A DNA stretch of 64,000 nucleotides from Blasia pusilla (Eukaryota > Marchantiophyta > Marchantiopsida > Blasiales). Positions 23,461-37,100 of the stretch are shown here, one piece after another (positions within the stretch are counted from its first letter, which is position 1; every line of letters begins with the position of its first letter). The position numbers and the translations under genes were made by a program. The DNA lies in NCBI GenBank assembly GCA_050084515.1, contig CM114271.1:35650001-35714000 (forward strand). The letters run 5' to 3'. Under the pieces are notes generated by a model. The model saw only the letters and a program-made list of their open reading frames with translations. It searched no databases and was not told the DNA's origin.

Positions 23461-26400
23461 TCACTCCGCGCCCGTTTGCTTGCATAAACCTGTGCCCTCA
23501 TCACAGAAGCCGTTTCTGTCAAGCAGTTGCTCGGGTGGTGCACTCAGCAGTGGAGAAGATGGACTTCCATATGCATTTCTTCGGCTGTTGCCGCAACCAA
23601 GGCTTTTCCTTGTGTCCATACCTGTGGTTGGATTGGTTCCACTTGCATACTTGCACAAGGCCTGTAGCCAGGTCACAGGAACAAGAACAGCATCACACAA
23701 CTGGTCCCAGAACACCGACACTAACGTGACAAACCATCACCAGCAACTCTCCAACAAAGAGACTGTTGTTCAATACAAAGTGATCGGTAAGTTGTTCATG
23801 GTAGTTGCAAAATGGTGACGAAATTATGGATGAGATTGTAACTTCATCCACATTGGCAAGTATTGACGACACTGGTGGAATACATGCCTGCTTTTGTGCC
23901 AAGTCCAACACTGCATCACTGAAGTCGGCCCCTACTATCGTCGCCTTGCCAAGGTCACTGCGTGTTAGCACAGCTCTGACAAGAATTGCATCCGTAAAAT
24001 TTGCCTCATTCAAAACCTGCAACAGTCCATTACGATGTCATTTGCTGCCTACTATGAGAAAGTGCAGAGAACATCTTCTGAAAATTGGTAGCAAGGCATT
24101 GGTGGAATTTCTCTGAAGATCTATAACTGGCAGGCACAACAGTAGTGTGTCAGAGTTTTGACCTTATCATTAGTTCTTTGTTTTTTTGTAAAGACGGGCA
24201 GATTCTTTGAAGACCATTTAGCGTGCTCAATTTGCAGGGCAGAATCTGATGTACCCAAGTGAAGAAGATAAATGATTGGTACTAAGGTACCTCTATAGCA
24301 CCGTGAATAACCTAGATGAAGTCATCCCATAACTTGCATATAAATCAACAAGAGCTGGCAACCACATCCAATTCTCACCATGCGATCCATCAAAGTGTCA
24401 CTCAAGTCCGCTCCTGCAATTGTTTAAACACTACGTACATGAGATGCAGTCAAACTCAACCTTTCTAATCTTCAATTGTGTTGATACTCCCCTTGAATCT
24501 TATTCCCAGTTCACTTAAAAAAGGTAGCAGACACCAAGACCTCACAAAATTGAAGTTTTCGGAGACTGAAGTACAAGACTCAATACCAGACTTATCAAAT
24601 ATGAGCAGGAAAACTAATTCCAGGAATACTTGGTTTTCCATGAAGCTGGATTAAATATTTACCTGAGAAGTTTGTCTTGAATGCGACAGCCTTCTCGAGA
24701 TAAGCTCCATTGAAAGGGCAGTTACTGAAGTCTGCTTCCCTCATGTCTGCTGATGTGAAGTTCGCCCGACTGCATCAATCCCAACTCCCTTCGAATCAGT
24801 AATCTAACCAACTCTTTTGCTCGATTATCCCAAGCATCTATCCCTCACAAAAATCGAGTTGCAACTTTGGGACGAGGACAATTTTTTTCAGATCCTTAAG
24901 CAACAAATCAGGACTTATCAGATGTCAACTCAGCTCATAGACATCTATCCACTAAGACCTGAAGTGTACCACAATCCCTTCAGCCTTATCCCAGATATGG
25001 ATCACCAAACTCACACCCTTTCGGAATGTAGGTTAACTTCTCATTACCTGCTTACTTATATAAGGGAAGAGAACAAGCAGATCCCTATAAGATGAAACGA
25101 CCAAATCTCACCAGAAAGAGGGTAACCGGATACTTTGGCAGTCTGAGCACGGCAGGAATCAGCCAACAGCTGGGAAGAGAAAACAGCCATTCAGACTGGG
25201 TATGATAATCTTGCTTGCAGATCATATTGTTGCAGAGCTTTTTTCTTTTGATCAAGACAGTGGAGATCCCATAAAACCAAACCTTCGAATGTTAAGACAC
25301 AGAAGGTCTTTGGGCAGACTGAACACAGCACCATTACCAGTCATCTTCACAGCTGGGGAGAGAGTTGGAATTTGAGTTCTATTTTTTGGTCCACATGAAG
25401 AATATAGGCCTACGAGACCCATTCCATGTGCCTGTAGATTACATTGCTTCCGACAGGTACCCTTATGTTGAGGTTTTCAAGCACATTTGTTTGGGTTTCC
25501 CCTTAAAAGGGATTTCCTTTTTCAGCGAAGGTCTTGGAGAAAATCCAAGTTCTTAACCTGGTACCATCATCAAGTCACACGCACGTAATGCACGTAAATG
25601 TTCTCTCTTCCTCGCAAGGGTCATCCATGCCCTAGGAAGGGGATGCTACGCTCCTGGGGTTGAGACCACCACACTAGGCATTGAACGCGTGAGCTCCTCC
25701 ACGAGGATCTTCAACGAGTTCAGTTCCACTAGTTGGCGATGTACTGCCCGAGAGAGAACAGCTATTCTGACTCAGTATGGTTAACTTGCTTCCAACTTCT
25801 ATGGATCCAGAACTTTTTCCTCTTAATCAACAAGCAGACTAGCTTATTGCTGCCTCTACTACGGCATCAATGCGCGGGTTCTGTCGAGCAGGTGTGGTGA
25901 CATGAGCAATCATAAGAAGAGAAAGGTTGACGGATTCTGTAATTAGTGATGTATGAGGTGCATACCGGAAATTTTCTTTGGCATGTACTGTCTTCCTGTT
26001 CCACACACATGAGCTCCAGTTAGCAGATGGCATCCTCATTCCCATTTTCAAAGTGCTGGTGTGTACAGAATCCACATACGACTGAAATCGACAGAAAACG
26101 AAGCGTATGGATGAAGGTTAGGAGCTCTTCGATGCACATGCATTCCACAGTATGTCTTTCTTAAAAGTTGATCGAATTAGCATCTGGGAAGCCGAGTTAT
26201 CAACAAAATTGGAGTCCTCCACCGCAAGAGATAAAAGGTTTCGAATTGGCTCCGGGAGGAGTTCACCTGAGATCGGCAGACCCATACTGAGCGGCAGAAC
26301 CCACTCCAAATTCCCCCCGGATGTCAGCTTCCAACCTATTCAGCTCGGCACCAGCTTTCATCCCCGTGCCCATCACTACCGCAGCCAGCATTGCTGCCAT

Positions 26401-27254
26401 ACCTCTTTGCCAGACCTTGCTTTTACTGCCAACCACTTCTTCATCCGTCCCTGCAAACCATCCCCCCAAACCGAAACCCATCAAAACCCCGCCCCATTCT
26501 CCCGTCCACCCCAATCTCTGCGCAAATTGAAGCTGTCAAACACGCAATTCCTCCGTGTCTACCTCAAGCTACCGATTCTCACAAATTCAAACTCCCTTCC
26601 CATGCTTTCCTTCAGAAGACTCTAACCAAAACCTGCATCCATTCATCCATCCGTCCCGTAACAACCCCTGAAGGTCCTCAGAGGCATCATCATCCTTCAA
26701 TTATCACAAATTGATGCCATAAGTCCTATCTAGTGAGCTCCGAGCCTCAGCCCATGTCAACTCCATGACAAATAGCCCACAACTGCAAAACTCTGAGCAT
26801 TCATCTCACGGCCCCGCTCCGTCCGTCCATCCATCAATTCATCCCGCAGCAAGCACTGGGTGGAGGTCCCAAGACATCACCATGCGGCAATGATCGAAAC
26901 CGATTCCACAATTCCCCGCGAGCTCGCTCTGAGTTCCAGCGTATGTCAGCTCAATCACAAAACTCTAAACAGTCAGTCAGTCAGTCAGTCAGTCAGCTCA
27001 CGGCTCCGCTCAACCCAAACGCAATTGGCATCACCTTCCGCAGCGGGCGGCGGCGATCCACCGGCGGCCTCACACACAGAGGACACCGACGAGGAGCGGC
27101 AATTCCTCCTCGATCTGTTGCCCCCACCCCACAACTTCAGCTGCGTCCCGCGCGTGGGAAACGCAGCGAGAGAAGGCGCACAATTGAGATTCGCAGCTGC
27201 GGGCACCGCCAGAGCGCAAGGATCGCACACCAGAATGCCGAACACAGGAGCCAT
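23461..27254 (-). CDS. TL20.3: thylakoid lumenal pentapeptide-repeat protein (TL20.3-like), seven exons
   Basis: Exons on the minus strand: 27254-27015, 26517-26267, 25995-25966, 24769-24663, 24413-24379, 24016-23888 and 23661-23461. All phases join, giving 330 residues. Residues 1-80 form an S/R/A-rich region fitting a chloroplast transit peptide. A hydrophobic stretch MAAMLAAVVMGTG ends in AGA before E138, fitting a lumen-targeting signal with AxA cleavage. The mature part starts ELNRLEADIRGEFGVGSAAQ. Pentapeptide repeats run from about 174 to 260 (RANFT, SADMR, EADFS, GADLS, EANFT and so on). The C-terminus holds LGCGNSRRNAYGSPSSPLLS and four cysteines. Order and sequence match the plant TL20.3 family as I remember it; function is unknown beyond the lumenal location. 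The sixth intron begins with GC instead of GT. The first exon and its junction are the least certain part, chosen because ATG, transit-peptide character, acceptor tttgcgcag and phase all agree. Exons two to seven are secure. Confidence 0.9.
26970..26996. repeat. (AGTC)n microsatellite
   Basis: About six and a half uninterrupted agtc units. In the proposed gene model they lie in the first intron of the lumenal pentapeptide gene, about 18 bp after the donor. Confidence 0.9.
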
Positions 27255-30200
27255 CGCTGCGGCGGGTACTTAGCTCGATCGCGAGGAGGGCTCAGCTATG
27301 GCCGCGAGCATTAGTTGGGGCTTCCGAGTCCCCTGTTATCTCTCTCTCGCTCTCGCTCTCGAATTTCAGCTCCGGAGAATCGAACTCATAATCACAAGAG
27401 GACTGCGAAGGAAATGTGGATAGATGAGGGGGAGAAAGAGCTTATGATAACGTGGCATGCTGGGGTGCGAGATGAGCTGGCAGCTTCTTATTGGTTCCGA
27501 TTCCAAACCCATAGGGGCATCTCCACCCTACTCTATTATGGTAGGATGGTTTATAACTTTCTAGATTTACAATGAGGTATAATAAAAAAGTATTTGGATA
27601 AATGGATAATAAATTTTTATTTTTTTCAGCATGATTATTCAACCCATTTCAATAATCATACAATGTAACTTTATACTTGCATTTTAAAAATGGAAATATT
27701 AACATAGCAATTAAGGCAATGGTGTGCGGCCCTTTTCCTCACCCCTTCTTAACCCCATCCCCTTATTGATCCGTTTCTAAAAATATTTATAAAGTGTTAA
27801 GAATATAAAAAATAATATTTATAGAATCACACTTCCATGGTCTTGTGGCACAGCTGAAAAATTTTTATTTAAAAATCTCAATATAATTGGGGTCATAAAA
27901 AATATAAAATTGGAATTACATATTCAGAAATACAAAAAATTCCCCGCACTGAAAGTTATGAATATAGTATTTTTAGAGATAATGATATATTTGAAATTTT
28001 TTTCATATGAACATTAAATTTTTTTATTACGTTTTGGTGGTTTATCATATCTGTGTTTTTATGAGCGAGTGTTCTATTGATTTTCGAACATCTCTCCTTT
28101 TGACACTAGGAAATTTTTACCAATAGGATTATGACACTTGTCCTTAAATAACTCGAGGTTTATTTTGGGATTACTTTTATTAAAAGTCAATCATAGGTTC
28201 GGTTTCAATTAGTTAGTGGTAATGATGGTTAACTTAAATTACCCATCATGAACCTATGCATCGCACAAGTGGCCACCAATTGCTTATCACTAGTAATTTG
28301 GTTTCATTAGTAAAAGAGGAATGAGGAGATGTGGATAGATGAGGGCATGGTTGCACACAAACGGACAAATCCTTGGGCACAAAATAGGTCCCTCCCATGT
28401 ATTTCTTACCATATTTTCAAATTATGTTAGTTTTCCCTCCGTTTGCTCACAACAAATTATCCTGAAACTCCTACTAAGACCTTTACTAACCCCCACTAAA
28501 ACCCCTACTAACCCCCTTACAACAACCCCCCAAAGGAGGATAAACAAGGCAAGAGATGAGTAGAAGTGTGAACAATCAGGAGAATGCATGGGGAGCTTAG
28601 CGGCTAGTAGAGAAGAGGTTCATAGAGAGTGAGCACTCGGGATCGGGAAGACCCATATGACTGCTGCTGAGCACCTTCATCCCTTGATTGTTACGAGGAT
28701 AGGAGAGTGTGGGCGACCGGAGTGTATGGAGGTGTTGGATTTCAGGGATCAATATCTAGAGCTCGGGGGAGTTGACGAGAGCCATAGCCCGTTCTCCTGG
28801 AGAGTTGGGGGACTGGCCTGCAGTTTGAATGTTAGCAGATTTGTAGCTTCAGTTTTTGCGGGTTCTTCTTGTGTCTACAGGACTTTGGGGACAGCACCTT
28901 CTTTGCGAGCCACCCCCACATATATCTTCCTTGTCCAGTAGTTTACTTGTGTTGAAGACGCCCAAACCTCAATCTCTACAGATGTAATTTGTAAAATGAA
29001 GAAAATATTCATATCATCAATTCACCTACATCGCTTCTGTTTTCATCAGTATTCGAAGTTTGAAGTTCTTGAACGCACAGGTTTGATGCGCTCTGATGTG
29101 CGTATGGGCATAAATATCCCAGGGGTGGAAACTGAAATCACTTCGCAAGATTGTCGCACTTGTGTGAATTTTTAGGGTAGCGCTCATGTGAGTCTCTAGG
29201 AAACGAGAGAGAATCGTGGAAATTCGAGATAGGATAATAACATCTCGTGGAAAGATCAGTGCATTGTTGCAAATCTTAGATGATGGATGGGTAGTATTTA
29301 ATTTGAAAAACCAATGCTCAACTGATTAGCATACAATGTGGCTGATACGGCATTCGCTCTGCTCCTGACTAGGAACGCTCCGTAGATGTGAACTGCTTTG
29401 GCACTTGGATTAAACATTCCACTCCTTACATGTGATCTGTTGTTTGAGACTAGATTCCACCTGACTATGAACACTGCTAAGATGCTGACAGCATTTTGGA
29501 CTTCGACTATGAACACTCTTTACATGTGAGCTACGTTTGAGATCTGGACTGCATCTGACATATATGAACACTTTTACATGTGAGCTGCATTTGGTAAGAT
29601 CTCCCATATTGGGCAACGCCCCCACCTATCCCAGGGAAAGTTCAGCTTTCTGTGAGTGAGTAGCCTGGCTGCTAGGTTGCCTACAAGTAGTGAGGATGGT
29701 ACCGCTTGGCATTTGAGGACATTTCTCCGGCTGAAGCTTTCCCCGAGTTTGGAGTTGGCTTCAAACCGTTTCTTATGTCGAAAGATACATCGTAAAGCCC
29801 ACTCGGATCCGAGTTGTTGTGAACTCGGAAGTCTCCTGCACATAGACAAGAGGGAGATGAAGTTCCAACCAGATATCCCCGAACATAAGTTCTTTGTTTC
29901 ACCCTTTCTCTGCAGTGGTGGGTTAGACTCCACTCTTGTGGTCATGGGAAGGAGAAGTTGTACAAACAGTAGGCTAAAAAAGTAGGGTAACCAGCATCCT
30001 TGAAAGATTCGGGAAAATGTGGTTTTCGTTTGTGCGACTGGATCTCTGAATTTTGAGAGTTTGTAGAGCTCCAGGTCGGATGTAGTCGGCCATGAAGAGA
30101 ACTGTCTTTTCCACTGCATGAGAGGCAAAGGGCTTTCCTCAAATTGTTGCAGGCTGCTTCCCTCTCATTGAGTGTCACTAGCGAAGCAAGGTGGAAGTAG

Positions 30201-31156
30201 AGAATTTTTAACATTGGTGTCCGCGCAGGCACTAGAGAGAGATGGTAAATCCATCCAGAAAAGTTGGTTTCTGACTACAGCTCTAGTTGCAGTCACTTTT
30301 CTCGATTGCCATGATCAGGTCACCATAAAATCTGCAATCAGTGCAGTTTGAAGTCCCTTGACCGTCTTGTGTCCACGCTGACCAAAAATCATTTCATTCA
30401 TTCTTCTCACGTTGCGGCGTACCCAGATTTTTACATTGCAGCAGAGCTCCTTCGTTACCAGAAAGTACCATCCCACTCTTAGTAATGTCTACGACCCAAC
30501 AGTTTCCTCAGCAGATTAGAAATATTGCTGATCGAAACCCCCAGTCAGCTCCCCTGCTAATCTAACATTGTTGATCGATGCATTTTCTTACTGGCAAGTA
30601 TCAATTTGCTTAAACCAACTCCTCGACTTGCCTCGTTTGTTGAGTAATCCTTTTGCACTCCCAGAATTCCTTTCAGAATCCAGTTTTCAGGCACTTTTGG
30701 ACAGGGAAGTAACCGATCTCTTTACTGCGAAATCATCATTGTTCCTGTCGGGTCTCATTTCTGTGAAGTCTTCGATTGGATCTTATCCAGAAGCAAGCTT
30801 TCTGCACTAAACTTCCTCATTCAAAGGCGTAGCTTACACATTGTAAGGATACAGCTACTCCAGTTCGAATATCAAACAAAAACCTCTCGTGTTTGTTTGT
30901 AACTGCAGGATCTACACAGCTGTCTAGTGATAGTTTGAAAAAGTGGCAGGGCTGTGGATTTCTAAAAGACCCAGTGGATCATTGAATTTTACGCCACCAA
31001 CCCCTACTGCATAGCCACATCTCTGTTGCCAAAATGCCAATCATTACTCCAATAAATTGTAGGGCTGCAGTAGTTTACCCTAAAAGGAGAAGTCGTAAAT
31101 CTGGAATTGAATCAGTATGTGGGTGGAATCTAACTACAGGCTTGGGAGAACGAGGT
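27255..31156. other. intergenic, no gene recognised
   Basis: The left end is the 5' flank of the pentapeptide gene, with a (ct/cg)-rich microsatellite at 27341-27361. From 27500 to 28300 it is AT-rich. The region 28.6-31.1 kb is more balanced and contains frames such as 29574-30128 (minus, 184 codons) and 29656-29985 (plus). They overlap each other antisense and show no domain, so I do not call them. The right end is the 3' flank of the transporter gene. Confidence 0.4.
29418..29600. repeat. imperfect short tandem repeats
   Basis: The motif c(t)tttacatgtgagct(g/a)c recurs at about 29423, 29517 and 29571, and tatgaacact at 29466, 29507 and 29563. The spacing is irregular, so this is a decayed tandem array. 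Confidence 0.65.
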
Positions 31157-34100
31157 TTACACACGATGTGTGGGCACCGGCACTGGATGGGCAGGCTTTT
31201 GACTAACACGCACAGAGCGCTGGCGCTGAGAACTCCCGGAATGAATGCGCCGGGTCTCCTTCGACATCGTACTGTGTCTGATACCATATACGGCATAGAT
31301 GAACAATCCCAAAGCAAGCCACACAGATACTCGAATCCAGGTCCACATCCTGCGAACGAGCGTCGAGTGTTAGAAAGTCTCACATCCAGCTGTTATTGAT
31401 TCATACCATGCATCAACTGCTTTTCTTACACTACATTCCACTTCTCTCAGAATGATAACTGGAGTGATCAGACCCTAAACGCCCTGTTCAGCAGGTTTCC
31501 TGAGCTCGTTCCCTTAATCCTTTAGGAGGAAACCACATTTGTGATCAGACAATTATCGTCCTGTCCAGCAGGTGAGTATAACCATCCTTTCCTGAGCTCG
31601 TTCCCTTGATCCCTAGGGAGGAAACCACATCTGTAGTTTACAAAGACTAACGATCTTCATTTCAAGCATGCTAGCAATCCCCCATGGAACGAGCCAAACG
31701 CTAGAGACTTACTCCAAATTTACCAACAGATACACATTGATGAAGATTGAAGCAACAGGTAACACAGGAACCCAGGGACATTGGAAACCTGCAATTCAAT
31801 GAGCATCCATAGACACAGCTACAGTGTCAGTATGTATACACACTCCATTTGCGCTAGTCACAGATTTCAGAATTAGCACTGATCAACTGTAAGCATAACA
31901 CACGTGCTACAATGGCTGGGTTTAACCCTTTGGACGGGTGCTTGCATTTGGAATGTCAGTTGTTTAAATAAACACGCTCTTCTGACGAAAAATGACGAAA
32001 AATGACGAGCAATTCAATACGAAGTTCGGGGTTATTGAAAGATAACAAACTGCTGGAAGAGACCATGGACTACCTCCTGAGTCACCAAATTTATGGCGGC
32101 CTTCATCTTGTTCTATCAAAGATAGAATGATTATCCCAGCAAGAAGACCAAGGCAACCAAACCCCATCATCCCCCATTTAATAAACCTGAAGAGTAACAG
32201 TCACCAAAAATGAGCCTCTGTTTCCATAATGGATGCTTCAGGTGAATAAATTCATCAGCCTACGGCAGAGAATGATGCACATACAGAATCAATCTCAATG
32301 TTCCTCTCATCCCTCGACATATCAATTATCGTTCCTCAAATTCCTTTTTAACAAGTATCTCCAGATTCCAGATGCAAGAAAAGAATATGGAAATCGGTAT
32401 GTAAGATGGAAACGCACAGCAAAAACAAGGGACTTGATGGGTCTATGGGAAACAAATCCAAAAAAACAAAAAACAAAAAAGAGTTTGATAATAGAAAGAA
32501 GGTGAACTTCTTCCCAAATACAAGAGTTTGGTAATAGTTGAAAGGTGAGCTTCTTCCCACTCATAATTGAATGGGAACTTTATTCGGGCAGCAAGAGAAG
32601 TCAAGTAAAGGGTTCTTCCCCAGTTTACCTCGGAAAGTCGAGAGAAAAACCGACACTGAACAGCAGTACCCCAACAAGGACAGATCCAATGCCAAGAGCA
32701 GCAGCCCATCGGCGTGCTTCTTCCCTTGTCATTTCTGCAAGGATCACAACTTTCACTATCAATCATTACAATTACTTCTGCGGCTCCGTTGTACGTAGAG
32801 AAGATCCCCAAGGTCAATTGCAGTTTCACCACATGATCTTGATTGAAAAGAGCCCTTAACGTACTGAAGACTAGTTGGAATTCAGCCAGTTTTAGCATGC
32901 TGCAGAAATTCAACTGGGTCATTTGTCCACGCTCATCAGCTACATTCTGAAGTTTCGAATATTTTGACCTAGTTTAAATTCCTGACAAGTGTAATTTTCT
33001 TATTCCAGCGACATCTTTCACCCTAACTTCATTTAAGTGAAAGACTGCCTCCCTCTGTATTACGCTCTTGTTGCCAAGGACTATCCTCATGTCCCAAATA
33101 CAAAAAGCCTCATTTTGAAGTGAAAAGAAGAGAAGAAACCTCAGAATCGATCTATTGCAAACTCACACTGGAAGATAGACAGGACAGTAACATCAAGTAC
33201 CTGGGATTGGGGACACCATTGGAAGTAGTGGGTCCTGAAGGTTGCTCTCCGATATCTTTGTTATATCTGAGATGTGACTTTCGTCATCAGAACTGGCACC
33301 TGAATCCGATGAATCTTCAAAGTTTTGCAAGAATGACGGCATTGATGACATGGAGGACTCTGACAGCAGCGAAATAACTGGAGAGAAATAGCTTGGCCTT
33401 CTCGCCAACATGGCCAGAAAGGTTGGCTGTTTTTGGGGTGCTTCCTCCACAGCTGCAATCTGTGCCTGGGTTGACGTAGCGATTTGTTGAGGAGCAGCCT
33501 CGGTAACAGTGACAGGATCCTCAGGTGGAGCGAATCTCAGTATCAGTATAGACACCCCCACAATAGTGAAAGCGAATAGTGTACCCACACTGACCTGTAG
33601 TTCACAAGAAGAGCACAGACCAAGAATCTTACTCTCGGATCTATATAACCTTGCAACTCTGAGCTCAGTTTTCTCAAGCGGCGGTTTAAGAAATTACGCA
33701 GAACAAAAAAGGGCGGAATAAAATTACATACTTCGTATGAAGACACAAGGGGGCAAGGAGCTTGTAGTTTTTCCTGAACTATAAGAATTCTTTCCAGAAG
33801 TCGTGACAGAGAAAATGAAACCATTTCAATTTCCTCTGAAAGCCATGTTAAAAACAGTTGCTTGGGTTACCCCAAGAGGAATGATTACTTTCCATGTTAA
33901 AAACCGGGCAGATTTGCAGATGTGAGAAGGAGAATTTCAGACAACAAGACCAAATTCAAGATGCTAGAAACCATCAAAGGTGCCGGACACAGTACACAGG
34001 CTAGACTTCCAATGTGATGACACCCTCAACCAAAACTATATCTGAGAGAACTGTTGAGACACACTAAAGATAGATGTGCGTTAGACAAAATTTACCACTG

Positions 34101-37100
34101 GAAGATGTTCTCACCATTCCAGCTAGCTGGTCCACGTCCATTGAGAAGGCCATAACCGATGCTACTAGTCCAGAAATAAGTGTCCCGTTAACTGGCACTT
34201 TAGTGGCCCTGTTTATTCGCGAAAAGAACCGTGGTAGTAGTCCATCCCTTGCCATTGCCATCAGTATTCTAGGCTGCATGAGCAGCAAAGCAAGTTGAGC
34301 TTACACAACGTCAGATTAAGTTATTATCCAAGTTTCCGATGTACTCGTTCGGCTATACCAAAGAGCAGACAGGAAGGAGTTCGAAGCAAGGTTTGAGAAA
34401 GTAGTTACTCTGATCAGATTACTCGTGTTCTTCATTCTTCATAAATATTGAAAGAAGACGATGGACTATGAGTATTGTTCCGTTTAATGAAACTCACAAA
34501 CCTGTGGTAGAAGGGACCCCATCAAAGTTGTAGACAAAGCTGCCACTGCACCAGCCGTCACTATGTACCTGAACGTAAACGACAGTGCACAGTTAAAAAA
34601 AATTCTTGGTTGTTGTCACCCAAATTGAGTAAGCTTTCCAGGTAGAAAAGTGAGCTTCTCTGCTATCATCTGTACTGTAGATCATCTACCCATGTAAATT
34701 CCACAAAAGGCATTGATCAGATATCAGCCGCATTCAAACACAATGTTAGGTGAATCTTGTTAACATCTTCCATATCTGAAAATAAAATTTAAAACCTGGA
34801 GGACTCTGCCAGATATCCGAACATTAATCCATATAGCAAAAGAGGCAGATATCAAATTTCCACACAGCACTTTCAGACTTTCAGTTAGCATGGGATCAAG
34901 AGTCTGCTTACATAGCCCAAGGCATGCCTGTACTGGAGAATGCACTTGACATAGGAGTGTCAGGGTCCATCATGTCGTAAGGAACAAGGCCCACAATTAC
35001 CACTGACACCATCATGTAGAGGGTGCTGCAAATCAAAAGAGAAAGAGCTATGCCCCAGGGCAAATCACTTTGTGGGTTCTTGACCTGCAAAATTTTCATT
35101 CACAAGGTGAGGTCATGCACTAGCTTGTAAGGTTGGGAAGTAAGGGATCCTAGCATTTTACGATATATATCTACATGGACGATTACCAAACAACATCACA
35201 AATTTAAAAGTACCGACTTGAGGTCACTCTTATTAATCCACTAACCTAAGTAATGCAATCTTTATTTCCTTCTTGAGCCAACACGTATTTTGAGTGGACA
35301 GGATGTTCAATTGGTTAAACCCCAAGAATCTATGTCTTTCAGTACCCTTGCAATGACTGGTGTAAAGATGAGCATCCAGACCTCTTCTGCTGTGCTGGCA
35401 ACCGTGTCAAAACCAATGTAAGCAAAGAACAGAGTGGCTGCACCTCCAAGCACACCATTGACTCCATATGGCAGATACCTGCAACATGAACCACACGGGC
35501 TGCCTTATTCTCTCCTCAAAGGTTTGTGGGAATCCGTCGCTACACCTTAGCCATTGGGAGGAAAGACGCTATGGATAAAAGAGGAGGGATGACCCACCAA
35601 GAACAAAAAAATAAAGGAGACCCGAAGAGTCAACCAGATCCAAGGCCACGACCGGCTGAGGTGGAAAGAAAGACTGGGAAACATGTGCCAATTAATTTCA
35701 CCCACAATAGAAAGAATATCACCTAAAACAGAGGAAATCTGACTATTAGAAAGAGGACCTCTAGCAGTGGCGTCTTCCACGGCCTGAGCGTGCCTCAAAA
35801 GCTCATTAGCCTGGGCACGCTGCAACACAATGGAGAAACGCTCTGCAATATAGAAGAGCAGTATCATGAGACAATCCATTTCTCACACAGAAAAGTTGAA
35901 CGCACCGGAAGAGGTGTTCAAGTTGTCTTCACATAAAGAACTTTCTACCAAATGACTCATACCTATCGGCAGGGATCCCCATAAAATTGTATACCATTCG
36001 TTTTTTTTTGGGAAGAATTGCATGCCATTCATTGATTTGTGGGGGCCTGTAGTTTGCAACACCGGTTCTACAGTCCTGGTTACGGACAGATGCGTTCTCA
36101 TCCGCTGCTAGATCGGTGTATGGCAGTACTTTTTAACAGACATCAACTGAAGATTTTGGGAAGCTTCTAAACAATTGGCCACACAATCAAATGAATGAAT
36201 GCAAGAGGCAATACCCAGACTGCTGACCATATCCTTGCCAACCAGTTCGGAACCCAGAATACGAGCCGGCCCCGACCACGAACAGAAGAACGAGCACGTT
36301 GGCCATTGTCATGACTGTCTGCACCGCTGCACTCTGCGTATTCACAAACAAGCGATTGAATTTCATCTTGATGAACTCCTGATCTGCATTTCGAGGATTT
36401 AGTGCCCCAAAACAGGAAGCATGTCTCGTCTGGAAATCTCACAATCCTATGAGGAGCAATGGTCATATCTCAATTCGATCTGACCCGCTCCCGTGGTGAC
36501 ACACTTATTTGATCGAAGTTCAATGGTGAAAATTCCATGGAGTCTTTGTCCATATTCGAAAGCCGCACACTTAAACACAGAGCAGAGCAAACCGAACAGA
36601 AGATCTAGCAAAGCATTGCGAAAGAACTCGGCTGTACGTTGAGGACACAAACCTCTCTAATGCCGATGCATAGGAGTACGGTTACGACCAGCACAAGGAG
36701 ACCAGCACATGGATCGACCACAATGCCATTCAGCTCTCTTCTGATCAGCCAAGACGGAAGCTTATCTACCCCTCCGAAGAAGATTGCCTGCACAGATGCA
36801 CTGCTCACAGTCAGTCCCTAGACAACTGTTGGAGCCGCTAAAAAATTTCCGGAACAATTGAAAGCAACAACCCTCTCCTTTCCGATGCGCACAGACCAGA
36901 TTCGGGGATATTCCTCGTGCGACTGTTGAACCACCCACGGTATACTCCAGAATAAGCGCCCAGCCGATCATCCATGCCAAGCTGTCGAACAATGAGAGAT
37001 TCAGCTAGTGGTCGTGAATCGAAATGTACGTGCGCGAGAAGATGTAACTGGAATTGCACGACGCACGAACTCTGGAACCAGAGAAAACATGGCTAAAAAT

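Noticed and set aside
27370-27410. Second tRNA-like T-arm on the minus strand (gagttcgattctcc)
   Set aside because: No cloverleaf could be completed around it.
28094-28294. Possible fourth Helitron ending CTAG|T at 28294
   Set aside because: The 5' end does not match the other three, and the 3' hairpin is degenerate and too far from the end.
29574-30128. 184-codon minus-strand frame as a gene
   Set aside because: No domain, overlapping open frame on the other strand, and no splice-linked partner.
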